Part shown: piece after piece, positions 43,801 through 53,903 of the stretch | Layout: the number at the start of each line of letters is the position of its first letter | How positions within the stretch are numbered: the stretch's first letter is position 1 | Source of the DNA: Nannochloropsis oceanica | Lineage: Eukaryota; Sar; Eustigmatophyceae; Eustigmatales; Monodopsidaceae | Direction of reading: 5' to 3' | NCBI GenBank assembly: GCA_004519485.1 | Contig: CP038132.1 | Span: 62,001 to 126,000, forward strand | Length of the DNA stretch: 64,000 nucleotides | Notes under the pieces: generated by a model | What the model was told of the DNA's origin: nothing | Seen by the model: the letters and a program-made list of their open reading frames with translations, nothing else | Database searches by the model: none | Made by a program: the position numbers and the translations under genes

Positions 43801-44631
43801 ATGAAGGCCCTACCAATGGTCCAGGCGACTGTCACGGCATTTCTTGGTGCAACCTCGGGGGGCAGACACTCAGCTCTCTGGGGCTTGTCACGGTTGGGGC
43901 AGCGACCACCATGCCGAGAAACGGCGTCTCCTTTTTTGGCCAGCGGCAGCAGCCTCTTTCAGCGGCGGCGGTCGTTGTCGGTGCGAAACATGCATGAAGC
44001 CTTGACCGAGGTCAGCCCTGAGTTAATGATACAGCTAGCGGGCTGCGCGGTCATGGTTGGTACCGGAAAAGTGTTGCAGGTCAAGGAGGAGAAGGAAGGC
44101 ATCGAGCCGGCTGCGCCTTGGGCGTTGAAGGAGGAGGGGCTGGAGAAAGCCGTTGATCTGTACCGGGACACAGCGGTGCGGTATTTTGGATACGCTAACG
44201 AAGTCGGGGAGGCGTTCCGACCATTGGTCCCTGCTCCCCTTGTGACATTCTCCTACTTGGTAGCCTTCGCCTATATTGCTGCTGATTCCTACTCACAGGG
44301 CGCGAAGGTGGTGGATTTACCGTCGGGGGGGGAATGGAAAAAGCCGTCTATGCTGGCAAGTGTTGACTCTTTGCTTTTTCAGATTATGGCTTCGGTTATT
44401 TTCCCGTCTTTCACCATTAATAGATGGGTGGTTTTTCTAGGGACGGCTCTCTCAGAGCTCCAACAGGATCAGTTTGCCAGCCTCCCACCCGAGCTGGTGC
44501 AATATCTGCCAACGGCTACCGGCCTGCTCATCATCCCTATAATTTGTGGACCTTTGGACGTGCTCACGCACCGGCTACTGGATGGTTCGTTTCGGTGGGT
44601 GAGTGAGACCATCCTGGCTAAGGATCGGTAA
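43801..44631 (+). CDS. Mitochondrial fission process protein 1 (MTFP1/MTP18-like)
   Basis: A 276-residue intronless frame. The core matches the MTFP1 family: DTAVRYFGYANEVGEAFRPL, VTFSYLVAFAYIAADSYSQG, SVDSLLFQIMASVIFPSFTI then NRW, and TATGLLIIPIICGPLDVLTH. MTFP1 is an inner mitochondrial membrane protein that influences membrane integrity and fission in animals. The N-terminus is rich in Arg, Ser and Thr and has RRRSLSVRN before the conserved part, which fits a mitochondrial presequence. Four hydrophobic stretches agree with the family's topology. It is longer than animal MTFP1 (about 166 residues) because of the presequence and an extra amphipathic segment (MHEALTEVSPELMIQLAGCA). The start is the first in-frame Met; Met6 is an alternative. 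Confidence 0.88.
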   Translation: MKALPMVQATVTAFLGATSGGRHSALWGLSRLGQRPPCRETASPFLASGSSLFQRRRSLSVRNMHEALTEVSPELMIQLAGCAVMVGTGKVLQVKEEKEGIEPAAPWALKEEGLEKAVDLYRDTAVRYFGYANEVGEAFRPLVPAPLVTFSYLVAFAYIAADSYSQGAKVVDLPSGGEWKKPSMLASVDSLLFQIMASVIFPSFTINRWVVFLGTALSELQQDQFASLPPELVQYLPTATGLLIIPIICGPLDVLTHRLLDGSFRWVSETILAKDR

Positions 44632-45476
44632 ATGAACTAAACTGAAGACGGTTGGGTTGTGATTGCGACGGCAGGAGAGGAAAACTGGGGCGAGAACAAG
44701 TGCATTTGATTTACGACGTGCCCCCTCCTCTTTTCACTCCTTCCAGCAAGGAGAAGAACGGCAATTTTGGTGCATTCTAAATCAAGTGTAATAAAAGAAG
44801 GGGGCCGCTCCGTCCTTCCTTCCCCGGTTATTGAGATGTGTTGGCTCAAGAAGAATCAAAGCCAAAGTAAAGATGGGTGAAATGAACAGTGACTGGGACT
44901 CCCCAACTGCAATCTTCGTTCCTGATCGAATTGCCCCCCCCACATGCTTTCTTGGGGCTTCCTGGCCGCGAGACCAATCCCATGTATGCAACCTGACATC
45001 TGCCCATGTCATACATTTCCCTCCCAAGCTTTCCTGTCCGGCCACCTAGTCACATTACAGGCGGGAGGGAGCCGACGTGGAATGGTGGGCAAAGTAGGAA
45101 GATGCCTCGTCTCGGAAAGTTTGCTGGATTTCAGTGCATCGGTGAGCATCGGAGTCCAGGGCACCGGAGTGCATCGGCATATATCATCATCATCATCATC
45201 ATCATCACCATCATCGTCCCTGCCTCACACCCATCACAACCAACTCTGCCTCGCCCATGACTGTGACTAGGACCGACAAAACCGGCTGACAAACTGATAA
45301 GAAATATTCCCATTCGAACTATAAGAAATTGCACTGATTTCATCATTCGGGGGCGCCACGTATTTCAGTGCCTTACCCCATGCATATTTGCCAGACAGTC
45401 GTCATGATGGACTAATGCAATAAAACATACTTCACGACATTAACCCCGACCCGACACTTGCACAACAGTAGCAGAA
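44632..45476. other. Spacer with short ATC microsatellite
   Basis: 845 bp without a supported gene. An (ATC)n run lies at about 45183..45212, preceded by three related GTGCATCGG-type units (45136..45178). This interval should contain the 3' end of the MTFP1 transcript and the CYRI promoter. Confidence 0.4.
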
Positions 45477-46502
45477 ATGGGACAGCGACTGAGCGCCCGC
45501 AAGTGTGGTGGAGGGAGCGCGGACCAGGGTGCCGATGCATTGCTCTGGGACCTTTTCCCGACTTCCATTTCGAACCCAGCCACCCTTTCTGAAGACCCAG
45601 AAGAAACGCGCTTGCACGCGTCCATGGCAGAGCTTCTACGAGAAAGTGTATTTTGCCTACGGGCCGTCCGCGAGTACAAGGAGAATACAGAGTTGCTGCG
45701 CGCCGCCATGGCGTCGCCCAAGGATGAAGTCCTCCAACTCCAGGGGTTTTCCTCCCTCTTGCCGAGTATTGTCAACATAAAAAGGGCATACGACCTCTCC
45801 ACACGCCTAGCCGACGAGCTTCCCCGTCTCCTAAGCTATCTAGCGGCACGAAGAGCAAGTTTACGGAAGCATCCAGCCCTCTTCAAGCAGCTAGCAGACG
45901 TCCTCGAGTTTTCCCTGTCGTTTGATTTCGAAAAAATGGGACGGCCCGCGCTGCAAAATGATTTTTCGTACTACAGGCGTTATCTTGGCAGGATGGCTCC
46001 TTTGATAGGCGGAGGGGGGCTCGCGGTGCCAGAGGCCGAAGCGGGGATCATCTCACTTTTTATGGCGCAGAGCTTGCCGATGACGATGACTGTGGAAAAG
46101 GCCTTGAAGGATGTTAGTAAGGCGCCAGCAGGAGAGGGGTTGGGCAGTGTATCTCAATCGGTGCAGCTGGTGGGGTTACTGGCGAATGTGACATGTGATT
46201 TGGCGTTAAGGCCGGGGGTGGACGATGAGCTGCGGTGGTATGCCTTGCGGGTGATGACCTCCTCAGTAGTGATCTACGACCGAGTGAGTGAAACTGGGGT
46301 GTTTAACCGTCGGTCACCCGTGAGGACACGGAAGTGCCTGCGGACCCTCCGGAAAGAGCAGGAAGGTACAACAGGGGCAAGTGAAAATGTGTCATCATCG
46401 GTCCCCCTGGCGAAGCAATTGCTTGATTCGGTCAAGTATTCCACCCTTCATCTCCGGGATGGGTCCACCCCCGGCTACATCCGCACCCTTTTGAGCGACT
46501 AG
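45477..46502 (+). CDS. CYRI/FAM49 family protein (Rac-binding, CYFIP-related)
   Basis: A 341-residue intronless frame. The family hallmark is clear at about residues 138-175: LADVLEFSLSFDFEKMGRPA followed by LQNDFSYYRRYLGRM. Other matches are MAELLRESVFCLRAVREYKE in the N-terminal helix and LPMTMTVEKALKD and VMTSSVVIYDRVSETGVF in the helical core. CYRI proteins resemble the Rac1-binding DUF1394 module of CYFIP and damp actin polymerisation by competing with the SCAR/WAVE complex in animals and Dictyostelium. The N-terminus MGQRLSARKC has Gly2 and a nearby Cys, as expected for myristoylation and palmitoylation, which fits membrane attachment. The length agrees with the family (about 320-340). 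The role in a walled, non-crawling alga is unknown. Confidence 0.9.
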   Translation: MGQRLSARKCGGGSADQGADALLWDLFPTSISNPATLSEDPEETRLHASMAELLRESVFCLRAVREYKENTELLRAAMASPKDEVLQLQGFSSLLPSIVNIKRAYDLSTRLADELPRLLSYLAARRASLRKHPALFKQLADVLEFSLSFDFEKMGRPALQNDFSYYRRYLGRMAPLIGGGGLAVPEAEAGIISLFMAQSLPMTMTVEKALKDVSKAPAGEGLGSVSQSVQLVGLLANVTCDLALRPGVDDELRWYALRVMTSSVVIYDRVSETGVFNRRSPVRTRKCLRTLRKEQEGTTGASENVSSSVPLAKQLLDSVKYSTLHLRDGSTPGYIRTLLSD

Positions 46503-47050
46503 GAGGAGGGGTGGCGAAATAGTGAGGGGGAAACCTTATAAGGGGCATTTGTGCATATATGTATACATATATATTTGTTTGCCACAAAATAAGAAGGGAA
46601 GAGAGGCAGCAAGACGGAAAGCCGTGGCGGGTGAGGAAAGTGAAGGAAGTGTGTGTGGAAGTGAGTGGAAGTGTAGAAGAGAGTGCGTGTGTATGATAGG
46701 AAGTGTTTCTGGTGGCTGGCTTGACCAATGTTGTTGTCATGCCCTCTCACCCAATGAACAAACAAAACGATCAAGTTTTTAGTTACAAGGAGCGAGGCTT
46801 GAAGTGTGTGCAACCTGGTGTTATCCTACATAAAGTACTCCACATTTCTCCATTTTCATATATCGTGTTGCTGTCCTTGCTTTGTATGCGTGTATGACTG
46901 TTTTGTGAGGGAAAGCTAGGTTGGCCCCACTGGTCCCTACTGGAACCCACTGGAACCCACTGGAAGGCCACGAACAGGACATACCGACCTGGCTTCCTTC
47001 TCCAATTTTGACCTGCTCCAGATCTAGCCATATCTAGCCCTCCCTCTCAC
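46503..47050. other. Spacer between CYRI and SDR genes
   Basis: 548 bp. Contains a short alternating AT run (46553..46575) and a tandem of CCACTGGAAC-type decamers at about 46927..46966. No credible ORF. Confidence 0.45.
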
Positions 47051-47964
47051 ATGCTGCTCACTTCATCTTCCTCTCCCCTTCAACACGAAACACAGACCAC
47101 CAACGTGATGAAGAGTATGTCCGCGGCTTTCGCCATTTCCATCGTCATCGGATCTAACCGTGGCATCGGATTGGAGCTATGCAAGCAGTTACATGCACGA
47201 GGGGACTGTGTGGTGGGGGTGTGTAGGAAAGCGTCAGACGAACTTAAAGGGCTCGGTCTTTGGAAAGTAGTGGAGGGCGTGGATGTCACCAAGGATGAAC
47301 AAGTGCGCTCGCTCGCGACACTTGACTTGGGTGGTGGCGCGGTTGACTCCTTGTTTTTGAATGCGGGGATCGGCGATGGGATTGAGGACAGCTTGGGCAA
47401 TCTGGATTACGCACAGATCATGCGGTCTTTTGATGTGAATGCGTGTGGACCGCTGCGGTGTGTGCAGACGCTCTTGCCGCGTCTGAAGAAGGGAAGCAAG
47501 GTAAGCGAGTCTGCGGAGGAGGAGGAGACGGGGTGAGAACGTGAATGAGAAGAAGCGGGGGGGGAAAGGCAAGTAAAATAAATGCATGCTTTCTTCACTC
47601 CCACTCACCACGAGTACTGGTTCACATCACACTCCTGTGAATTCAGGTTCTCCTTGTCACCTCGAGGATGGGCTCTGTGGATGACAACACCTCGGGCGGG
47701 TCTTATGGATATCGAATGAGCAAGAGCGCCTTGAACATTGCGGGCAAGAGTCTTTCTTTGGACCTGCACCCAAAAGGCGTAAGCGTTCTTGTCCTTCACC
47801 CCGGATTTGTCAAGACAGATATGACCAGGCCGTATTGGGGTGGAAGAGGCATTGTTTCCCCTGCCGAAAGTGCAGAAGGGCTGATCAAACGTGCCGATGA
47901 TCTGACGTTGCGAACTTCTGGACAATTTCTGCACGCATTGACAGGGGAAGTGTTACCGTGGTAG
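47051..47964 (+). CDS. Short-chain dehydrogenase/reductase, classical type
   Basis: Two exons (47051..47500 and 47647..47964) join in phase at SK|VLLVTSRMGS to 255 residues. The Rossmann motif is GSNRGIGLEL, the stabilising NAG motif is LFLNAGIGDG, and the active-site Ser lies in VTSRMGS with Tyr and Lys in YRMSKSALN (Y-x3-K). The later strand VSVLVLHPGFVKTDMTRP is also typical. Such enzymes use NAD(P)H to reduce carbonyls. The sequence resembles the carbonyl-reductase/sniffer-like group, but the substrate cannot be inferred. The start could instead be Met20 (47108), just before MKSMSAAFA; the first 19 residues are Ser/Thr-rich with few acids, perhaps an organellar leader. Confidence 0.87.
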
Positions 47965-48420
47965 GGGAAGAGAGACAAGAGTTGCTAAAAGTCTGTTGTT
48001 GGGCACGACAAAGAAAGAAGTAAGGCACGAACCCAACGATGAAATTTATGCTCTTCCTCAAATTTTGTGGCGGGAAACTGATTTGAGCAAATCACTCTTG
48101 TTTGCTGTCCCTTGCGGAAGAAATGTGTGTGCGGAGCAGATGGCCCATAATTCTTCAACTCTTGCCCCAGCTCGACAGCACCTCATACCCGGAGGAATGA
48201 GGCTTGCATCATTCAAATCCCCTGCAATGCCTAACCTAATCCCAGCTCCATACAATACACACAGCCTCATGCAATTCTGCCATCACCACAGAACAGTTGA
48301 CGAGCTGAAGCTTTCTTCCCGCAGTCACAAGGAGAAAGCAGGGACGCAACCTGTCAGTTAGCCCAACCAGCCAGGAAGCCCGCACTCTCACATCAATCGC
48401 TCGAGAATAGCGATTTCCTC
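47965..48420. other. Spacer upstream of the COG2 gene
   Basis: 456 bp, no supported gene. A 121-residue plus-strand ORF (47996..48361) lacks protein character. It carries the COG2 promoter. Confidence 0.4.
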
Positions 48421-51093
48421 ATGGCCTCTTCACACCTGTCCTCCGCATCCCTGGCCATGACAAGCAGCGGAAGCAACTACAGTAGCAGCAGCGGGAAGTA
48501 TTGCTTTGATTCGAGGGACTTTGAGGCGAGTGAGTTTGATGCGGCAAGTTTTGTGACCGCGGCCAAAGAAGTCTCGTCGTTAGAAGTTCTCCGAGACCAC
48601 TTACGGTGCTACCAAATGGACCTCCGGGAAGAACTTTACCAAGTCATTAACCGTGACCTTGCGGACTACTTAAATTTATCCTCCCAGCTTTCGGGCGTCG
48701 AGGCAGAGGTCCTAGAGATACGCGCCCCGCTTGAGGAAATGGCTACGCATGTCCATGAGACCCGGGACTTTGCGGCGAGCAAGCGGCAAGCCTTACTGGC
48801 CCAGTTGCGACAACGGGGGGTTCTGCAAAGTCGGAAGGCAACTCTCGTAAAGCGTGTCAGGTTTTTAAATACACTGGCTGATGTTGAAATGCTGTTGGGC
48901 ATGCCAGGCGCCCGAAGTGGTGGCAACCCAGGCGCAACGAATACAAATACCACCCTCCGCGACGTGGGTGAGGCCGTAGATGTGGCACAGCTAACGAAGC
49001 ACTGCGAGGTTTTGGAACGCCTGTCACAAGCCTGGATAACACTGATAATGGATTTGCACTGCTTTCCCGACACGGAAGAAGAGGATGACATGCCAACAGC
49101 CTCGAGCATGGGCCTGCGGCTTCTGCGCGTTGAAAAGTCGTTGCTAAAACACCTGGCCGCCACCCTTCGCACAGTCATTTGTCCTGAAAACCTCACTATT
49201 TCGCTGAGTTGCCCTGCGGAGAGTACTCAAGTCGGAAAAGATGACAAGGAGGAGTCACAGCAAGTTTCCCCCAAGATGAACATTGACGGCTTGAGGCATT
49301 GTCTTCGGGCCTTCGTTGTGCTGGGCCGTGGGGACGAGGCGGAGAAGCAAACCTCCCGCTTGCTTATGCTACCCTTCATCGACCTTAACTTCACGCAAGG
49401 TCGGCTTGACGGTGGCTTCCGTGGATCGTGTTCCGGTCTTGCCTCCATCTACGCTGCGTGCATAATCCACGTCCAGCAGAACCTTCGTCAGATCCTCGTC
49501 GTCGGGGAAGAATGCGCTTTTTCGTCATCGGCCTCGTCCTCGGCTTCACCGAAACGAGGGTTGGATCTGCTGTGTAACTCTGTGTGGCGGCCCATATACC
49601 AAGCACTGTGTGCTCGCTTAGGTTCCATTTTTGCTCCGGGGATCGCCAGCATCCTGCATGCCAACTACGTCACTTCCATGGCCTTCCTCCACGACCTCGC
49701 CACCCTCACAGGCTCCCAGTGTACGGCCGCGCTCCACGCGCACTTACAAGCTCATACAATCACAAAGGAATTTTACAGCAGATGGAATCTGCCCGTGTAT
49801 TTTCATCTTCGTTTTAGTGAGGTCTCCTCGTCGATTGATCGTGCTCTAGCCGAGGCAGCGGGAGGGCTCCTGCTGGTGCCCGCAGATGAGACGGGCACCG
49901 GTGGCAACTTAACTGCCAGTCCGACGACTGTCATAGGAGCAGCAAGGAAGGCCACTCGCACACTGCCTGAAGCTATCGTCACTCCTTTTCCTAAAAATAG
50001 AAAGGAGGACGCGATCTCGGCACAGTTTCACCACCCCATTTTTGTGACTGTCTGGCATGCCCTTCTAGGGCTGTGGGAGCCCGACGTCTTCCTCCCTCTC
50101 TTAACCACACGTCTCTTTAAGCTAACCTTGCAAATTGTGGGACGGTTCAACCTATGGCTGGAAGAGATGTTCGATATTGTGGAGCAGCAGCAAACTACAG
50201 GAGCAGCAGCTGGGGGATCAAGGAAGGAAGGGCTGGGAGGAAACGAATTACGGCATTTTGTGCAAGCTGACACCCCGGATGATATTGTTAACGTGTCATG
50301 GGATGCCTGGCTCTTTTGTCAGGAAGCAGCGCGGGAGCAGTTGGAAAGACAGATCGTGCACGCCGTGCGACGACAACGGCCGTCAACCGTGACTGAAGGT
50401 GCGGAGAAGGGAGCAGCAGCAGCAGCCACCGCCTCTGATGTGCAAGTTATCGTCCGGGAAGGGCTTGCTGAAGCCTTGAAGCCTTTCGAGGGATTGGTTC
50501 GACGGGGATGGCAGGCCATCCATTTTCACGTGGTGGCACAGTGTGTCACGGTCCTCGAGGCCGTGCGGGGCATCACTGCGACCTACCGCATGACCAACAA
50601 GCGCGCCCCCGAGTGGGCTTCCCCCTATGTAAGTAAGATTTTGGATCCGCTACGAGCTGTGGAGCCCGACGTGGCGGGGAAGATCCCTCCTTATGCGTTG
50701 GAGCCGCCCGGATGGAAAGTGGAGGTCCTGGAGGCGGTCTTGTCCCATTACTTAGAGGCTACTCGAGAGCTTTTGAATTCGGTCGAGCAGATGGAAGACG
50801 CGCTCAAGAAGCGGAAGCAACGCACAGGCAAGCCGCTGGGCGCTACGGGGGAGGGTGGAGAGAGACCGGTGAGGGCCCTTTCGGATTCGGAAAAGATCAA
50901 GTTGCAGCTCTTGTTGGACGTGGTGGCTTTCGCGGAAGAGATGAGGCAGGCAGCTGCCGTGGATGATCCCATTACCAGCTGTGGGTGCTACGTCCAACTA
51001 TTGCAAACTGTGGGTGCCGCCCGTCATTTCTTGGGGCGTGACGATGTCAAGGTCACTCTACCTGCAGCTGTGCAGGCCTTTTTTGCTTCTTAG
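48421..51093 (+). CDS. COG2: Conserved oligomeric Golgi complex subunit 2 (COG2)
   Basis: An 890-residue intronless frame. The N-terminal coiled-coil domain carries the family pattern: CFDSRDFEASEFDAASFV, LEVLRDHLRCYQMDLREEL, YQVINRDLADYLNLSSQLSG, then EVLEIRAPLEEM. COG2 is part of the lobe-A COG complex, which tethers vesicles for retrograde transport within the Golgi. The C-terminal helical half contains HPIFVTVWHALLGLWEPDVF and LPLLTTRLFKLTLQIVGRFN, also seen in COG2 relatives, and ends LGRDDVKVTLPAAVQAFFA. The length agrees with the family. Short Gly/Ser and Ala-rich inserts occur at about residues 585-605 and 660-680. Together with delta-COP in the same window it belongs to Golgi traffic, though the two are 37 kb apart and not linked functionally by position. 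Confidence 0.87.
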   Translation: MASSHLSSASLAMTSSGSNYSSSSGKYCFDSRDFEASEFDAASFVTAAKEVSSLEVLRDHLRCYQMDLREELYQVINRDLADYLNLSSQLSGVEAEVLEIRAPLEEMATHVHETRDFAASKRQALLAQLRQRGVLQSRKATLVKRVRFLNTLADVEMLLGMPGARSGGNPGATNTNTTLRDVGEAVDVAQLTKHCEVLERLSQAWITLIMDLHCFPDTEEEDDMPTASSMGLRLLRVEKSLLKHLAATLRTVICPENLTISLSCPAESTQVGKDDKEESQQVSPKMNIDGLRHCLRAFVVLGRGDEAEKQTSRLLMLPFIDLNFTQGRLDGGFRGSCSGLASIYAACIIHVQQNLRQILVVGEECAFSSSASSSASPKRGLDLLCNSVWRPIYQALCARLGSIFAPGIASILHANYVTSMAFLHDLATLTGSQCTAALHAHLQAHTITKEFYSRWNLPVYFHLRFSEVSSSIDRALAEAAGGLLLVPADETGTGGNLTASPTTVIGAARKATRTLPEAIVTPFPKNRKEDAISAQFHHPIFVTVWHALLGLWEPDVFLPLLTTRLFKLTLQIVGRFNLWLEEMFDIVEQQQTTGAAAGGSRKEGLGGNELRHFVQADTPDDIVNVSWDAWLFCQEAAREQLERQIVHAVRRQRPSTVTEGAEKGAAAAATASDVQVIVREGLAEALKPFEGLVRRGWQAIHFHVVAQCVTVLEAVRGITATYRMTNKRAPEWASPYVSKILDPLRAVEPDVAGKIPPYALEPPGWKVEVLEAVLSHYLEATRELLNSVEQMEDALKKRKQRTGKPLGATGEGGERPVRALSDSEKIKLQLLLDVVAFAEEMRQAAAVDDPITSCGCYVQLLQTVGAARHFLGRDDVKVTLPAAVQAFFAS

Positions 51094-52052
51094 TTTGCAC
51101 CTTGAAACGGTTACGGAAATATTGTAAGAATGAGGCGCGTCAAGTGCATCCACCGAAAACTGAATAAAATTGTTTGTATAGAGGCATGCATCGTACCCGT
51201 AATCTTTGCTCTTCCTAGCTTGCTTTCTATTGCTGTTCCATCACCATCGTCTTCACGCCGTCGCCACGACCCGTGGATAGTTCTAGGATCGTAGGATAGC
51301 TACGACAGAAAAGAAGATCTTTTTTTTTGAATCTCAACGGCGTGCGTCTCAACGGATTGTATTCCTAGAAGCACGAAGCAATGCGTTGCCTCTTCCTGTC
51401 TGTTGCTGAGACGTTGACTGATGCTACGACCGAAATTCTATTTTTCATACTACCTGGCTACTGCACTGTCCATTCCTGGATTGTTTTGCCCCATTTTATG
51501 CTTGCCTTAGATGCTTTTCCCCCTCCTGCATCCCTTACTGCTTGTTCTCTACCGGAAACAAGGGAAGCAAAGCAAGCCCCTGTTAACCACTGCTTGCACG
51601 TCTTGTATGACTTCGATGGCACCGACAAGATTCCTTTCATGCACAGAAAAGGCGCATCTGTCTGCCCTTTTCATCTCCGCCTTATGCTCGTGCGGTTGAC
51701 GTCCTGCGCATTCATGGCCTTGGCTTTCCTCTTCCCTCTTGCATACGTCCCCGCCTTTCTTCTCTGACACTTGCCTGGCACTAGAGGACTGCACTCAAAT
51801 CCCAACAACAGTCTCTCAACTGTTACATACTACAGACAAATATAGTGCGCTTTGCTTGCCTCCAGTCTGGCCCTCCCATCCAAAAACGCCATGTTGGCTA
51901 TTGCTCGCTTCCCTCACTGCTCCCCGATCTTCATCCTCACAGCCGCTCTCACCTTCTCCATGCCTCCTCATACGACCTCCATCTGCCACACAACATTCAC
52001 AGGTTCTGGTCCAGAGCATATACAGACGACGGTCCGTCTTTTCCCTAGAGGG
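51094..52052. other. Spacer of about 1 kb, no supported gene
   Basis: A 128-residue plus-strand ORF (51381..51767) is hydrophobic but matches no family I know and has no clear splice partners. The right end (51800..52050) is C/T-rich and probably the leader of the next gene. Confidence 0.4.
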
Positions 52053-53147
52053 ATGAGGACCCATATGTCTCGCCGTCGGGTCCTCTTCTTCCTATTAAGC
52101 TCCACTGCGTTGCTTTGCCAGCTAGCCACGGCCACGGTTGCCGACGTCAATACAGAAGATGAGCCTGCCTTTTTCACCACATTAGGTTTCAAATGCAAGG
52201 AAGTGGAGGAGGGCAGTGGGCCCGCCGTGGGCTGTGCGGTGGGGGAAGAGCAGCTATCACTTGACATCTTCGATAAGGGTAAGTGAGAGGATAGGAAAGA
52301 AAGGTGGAGCACGGATGTCGAACTAAGGGATATGGACGTATGGATATCGGATGCTTCTTCAGTTGCTTGACTCGTCTTTCCCTCGAAATACGAATGACAG
52401 GCATCGGCCAAGTAGGAATGCGGCTGAACAACAGAGGGGGAAAGCGCTCTGTGGTGAGTGAGATTTATGTGGTTGACGAGGCAGGCTTAATGAGGCCGGA
52501 CTCGCTGGCCTTGCATAGCGATGGCATGATACACTTTCGGCAGTCAAAGAAGGGTAAGTGAGAAGATGGATAAAGAAGGAGGAACGGAGGGCGTGTGAAG
52601 TACGTGCGAGTGAAAGGTTCCATACTTGCTGAAGCGCTTCCCTTTCCTGCCTGTGTATTGTTCAAATTGACGCTCGCTCGAAATTGATTCTGAATATATT
52701 GAGTTACACCTCCGGTTTCCCTGCTGCTGCCCCTTCTCCCCGGCCCACTTGCACAGAGTATGCCTTTCCCGCCCTGAGTGCCGAGGATAAGCAACCACAA
52801 AAGGCGGATCTGGCCCTGCTCCGACGCAAGGAGGTCTCGAAGGTTGGCCGGTTCTTGAGGAGTAACGGCGTGAGCAATGGGAACGGGCCTCTAACTCTAC
52901 TTATGAAGTAAGTACCCGCTGGCATCCTGTTCCTATTTTTAGCTCCTTTCCTATTCCTGCTCTTTACTCATCCCTTTTCTTGCTCCTTGTCTTTCTTTCA
53001 AGGACCACCAACGCCGCCCTGGATGCTGAGCTTGTGGCAGAAGCCTCCCACGAGTGTCTCTTGCGGATTGCTGTCGTCTTGACTCATTTTGAGACTGATC
53101 CCCGGGCTGGAACCACTTTCTTGTCGAATTGTCTGTCGAGTACATAG
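52053..53147 (+). CDS. Unrecognised secretory-pathway protein, four exons
   Basis: Exons 52053..52278, 52401..52553, 52757..52907 and 53003..53147 join in phase to 224 residues. MRTHMSRRRVLFFLLSSTA then LLCQLATATVADV is a clear signal peptide with a likely cleavage after TAT or VA. The mature protein is acidic near its start (VNTEDEPAFFTTLGFKC) and has a few Cys (FKC, VGCAV, SHEC, SNC) that may form disulfides. A central part, SEIYVVDEAGLMRPDSLALH, and a Lys-rich segment follow, then a helical C-terminus (TTNAALDAELVAEASHECLL). No transmembrane segment or family motif is recognised. Inferred location: ER, Golgi or secreted. Met5 is an alternative start. Confidence 0.65.
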
Positions 53148-53486
53148 AAGGGTAAGGAGCATAGTCCAACAAGCACGAAAACATGACAATGCACATAAAT
53201 CGACATTGCAGGGGAAGGGGAAGAGGACGCGGCCATAAAGAAAATAACAGAAGCGTGGAATCAAGGCGACTTTCACGAGCATCTACTTAAGCTTGTGCTT
53301 TGTATCTAGTGTGCTGAATACTGCCTCTTCATTTTCATTTTTATTTTCATTCATTTGTCTTTGTGCGGAGCACCTCATTTGATTCATTCAGTCATTCATG
53401 TGTACATTCATGTGTACATCCTCCCTCCCTTACCGTACGGGGCAGAGGTCTGATCTCCCGTACATCAATCAACGAATCCGTCACAC
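53148..53486. other. Convergent spacer
   Basis: 339 bp between two stop codons. Contains a T-rich stretch with repeats of ATTTTCATT (53330..53360) and two copies of TCATGTGTACAT (53397..53418). No gene. Confidence 0.5.
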
Positions 53487-53903
53487 TCAATCCGTATACC
53501 GCAACGATTTACTCGTCCTCACACTATTCTTGATTGCGGCGGGATCAACCTCGTTTTCCTGCTCGCCAGACAAGGGGGAAGGGGCTCCTTCCCCTGCTTC
53601 ATTGCCGCCCAGCTTGTCCTTGGCTAGGGCCGCTCGGTACTCCCGCACAAACCATGTGACAGATCCCCACAGTCCCATGGTCAAACCGGACATGACGAGC
53701 AGGTGAATGCGCACGTGGCCGTCGTTGTGCTGGGCTGTGTAGAGGAGGACGGCCAGGAGCGCGCCCAGGCACTTGTGCAAGAAGGGGATGACGATCTCCG
53801 CTGAATCCCAACCGGGCTTGAGCAGAGACTGAAAGAGGCCCAGCTTCTTCGGAGTGGTTTCGAGACGCTGCCGCTGCGCTTGGATCTGGGAGGATGTCGA
53901 CAT
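53487..53903 (-). CDS. Pkr1-like small membrane protein (V-ATPase assembly type)
   Basis: A 138-residue frame. After a polar N-terminus (MSTSSQIQAQRQRLETTPKK) comes SLLKPGWDSAEIVIPFLH with two hydrophobic helices, CLGALLAVLLYTA and HLLVMSGLTMGLWGSVTWFV, then a polar acidic tail. The pattern 'short K/TPG segment, helix, helix ending in L-W-x-S-x-x-W-F-x-x-E' is that of fungal Pkr1, an ER protein needed for V-ATPase Vo assembly. The match is by pattern only. Alternatives are other two-helix ER proteins. The gene is head to head with VDAC (517 bp apart) and faces the four-exon secretory-pathway gene on its other side. Confidence 0.62.
   Translation of the reverse strand: MSTSSQIQAQRQRLETTPKKLGLFQSLLKPGWDSAEIVIPFLHKCLGALLAVLLYTAQHNDGHVRIHLLVMSGLTMGLWGSVTWFVREYRAALAKDKLGGNEAGEGAPSPLSGEQENEVDPAAIKNSVRTSKSLRYTD

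Noticed and set aside
51381-51767. 128-residue hydrophobic plus-strand ORF after COG2
   Set aside because: Composition reflects T-rich DNA; no motif, no defined signal peptide, no homologous pattern known to me.
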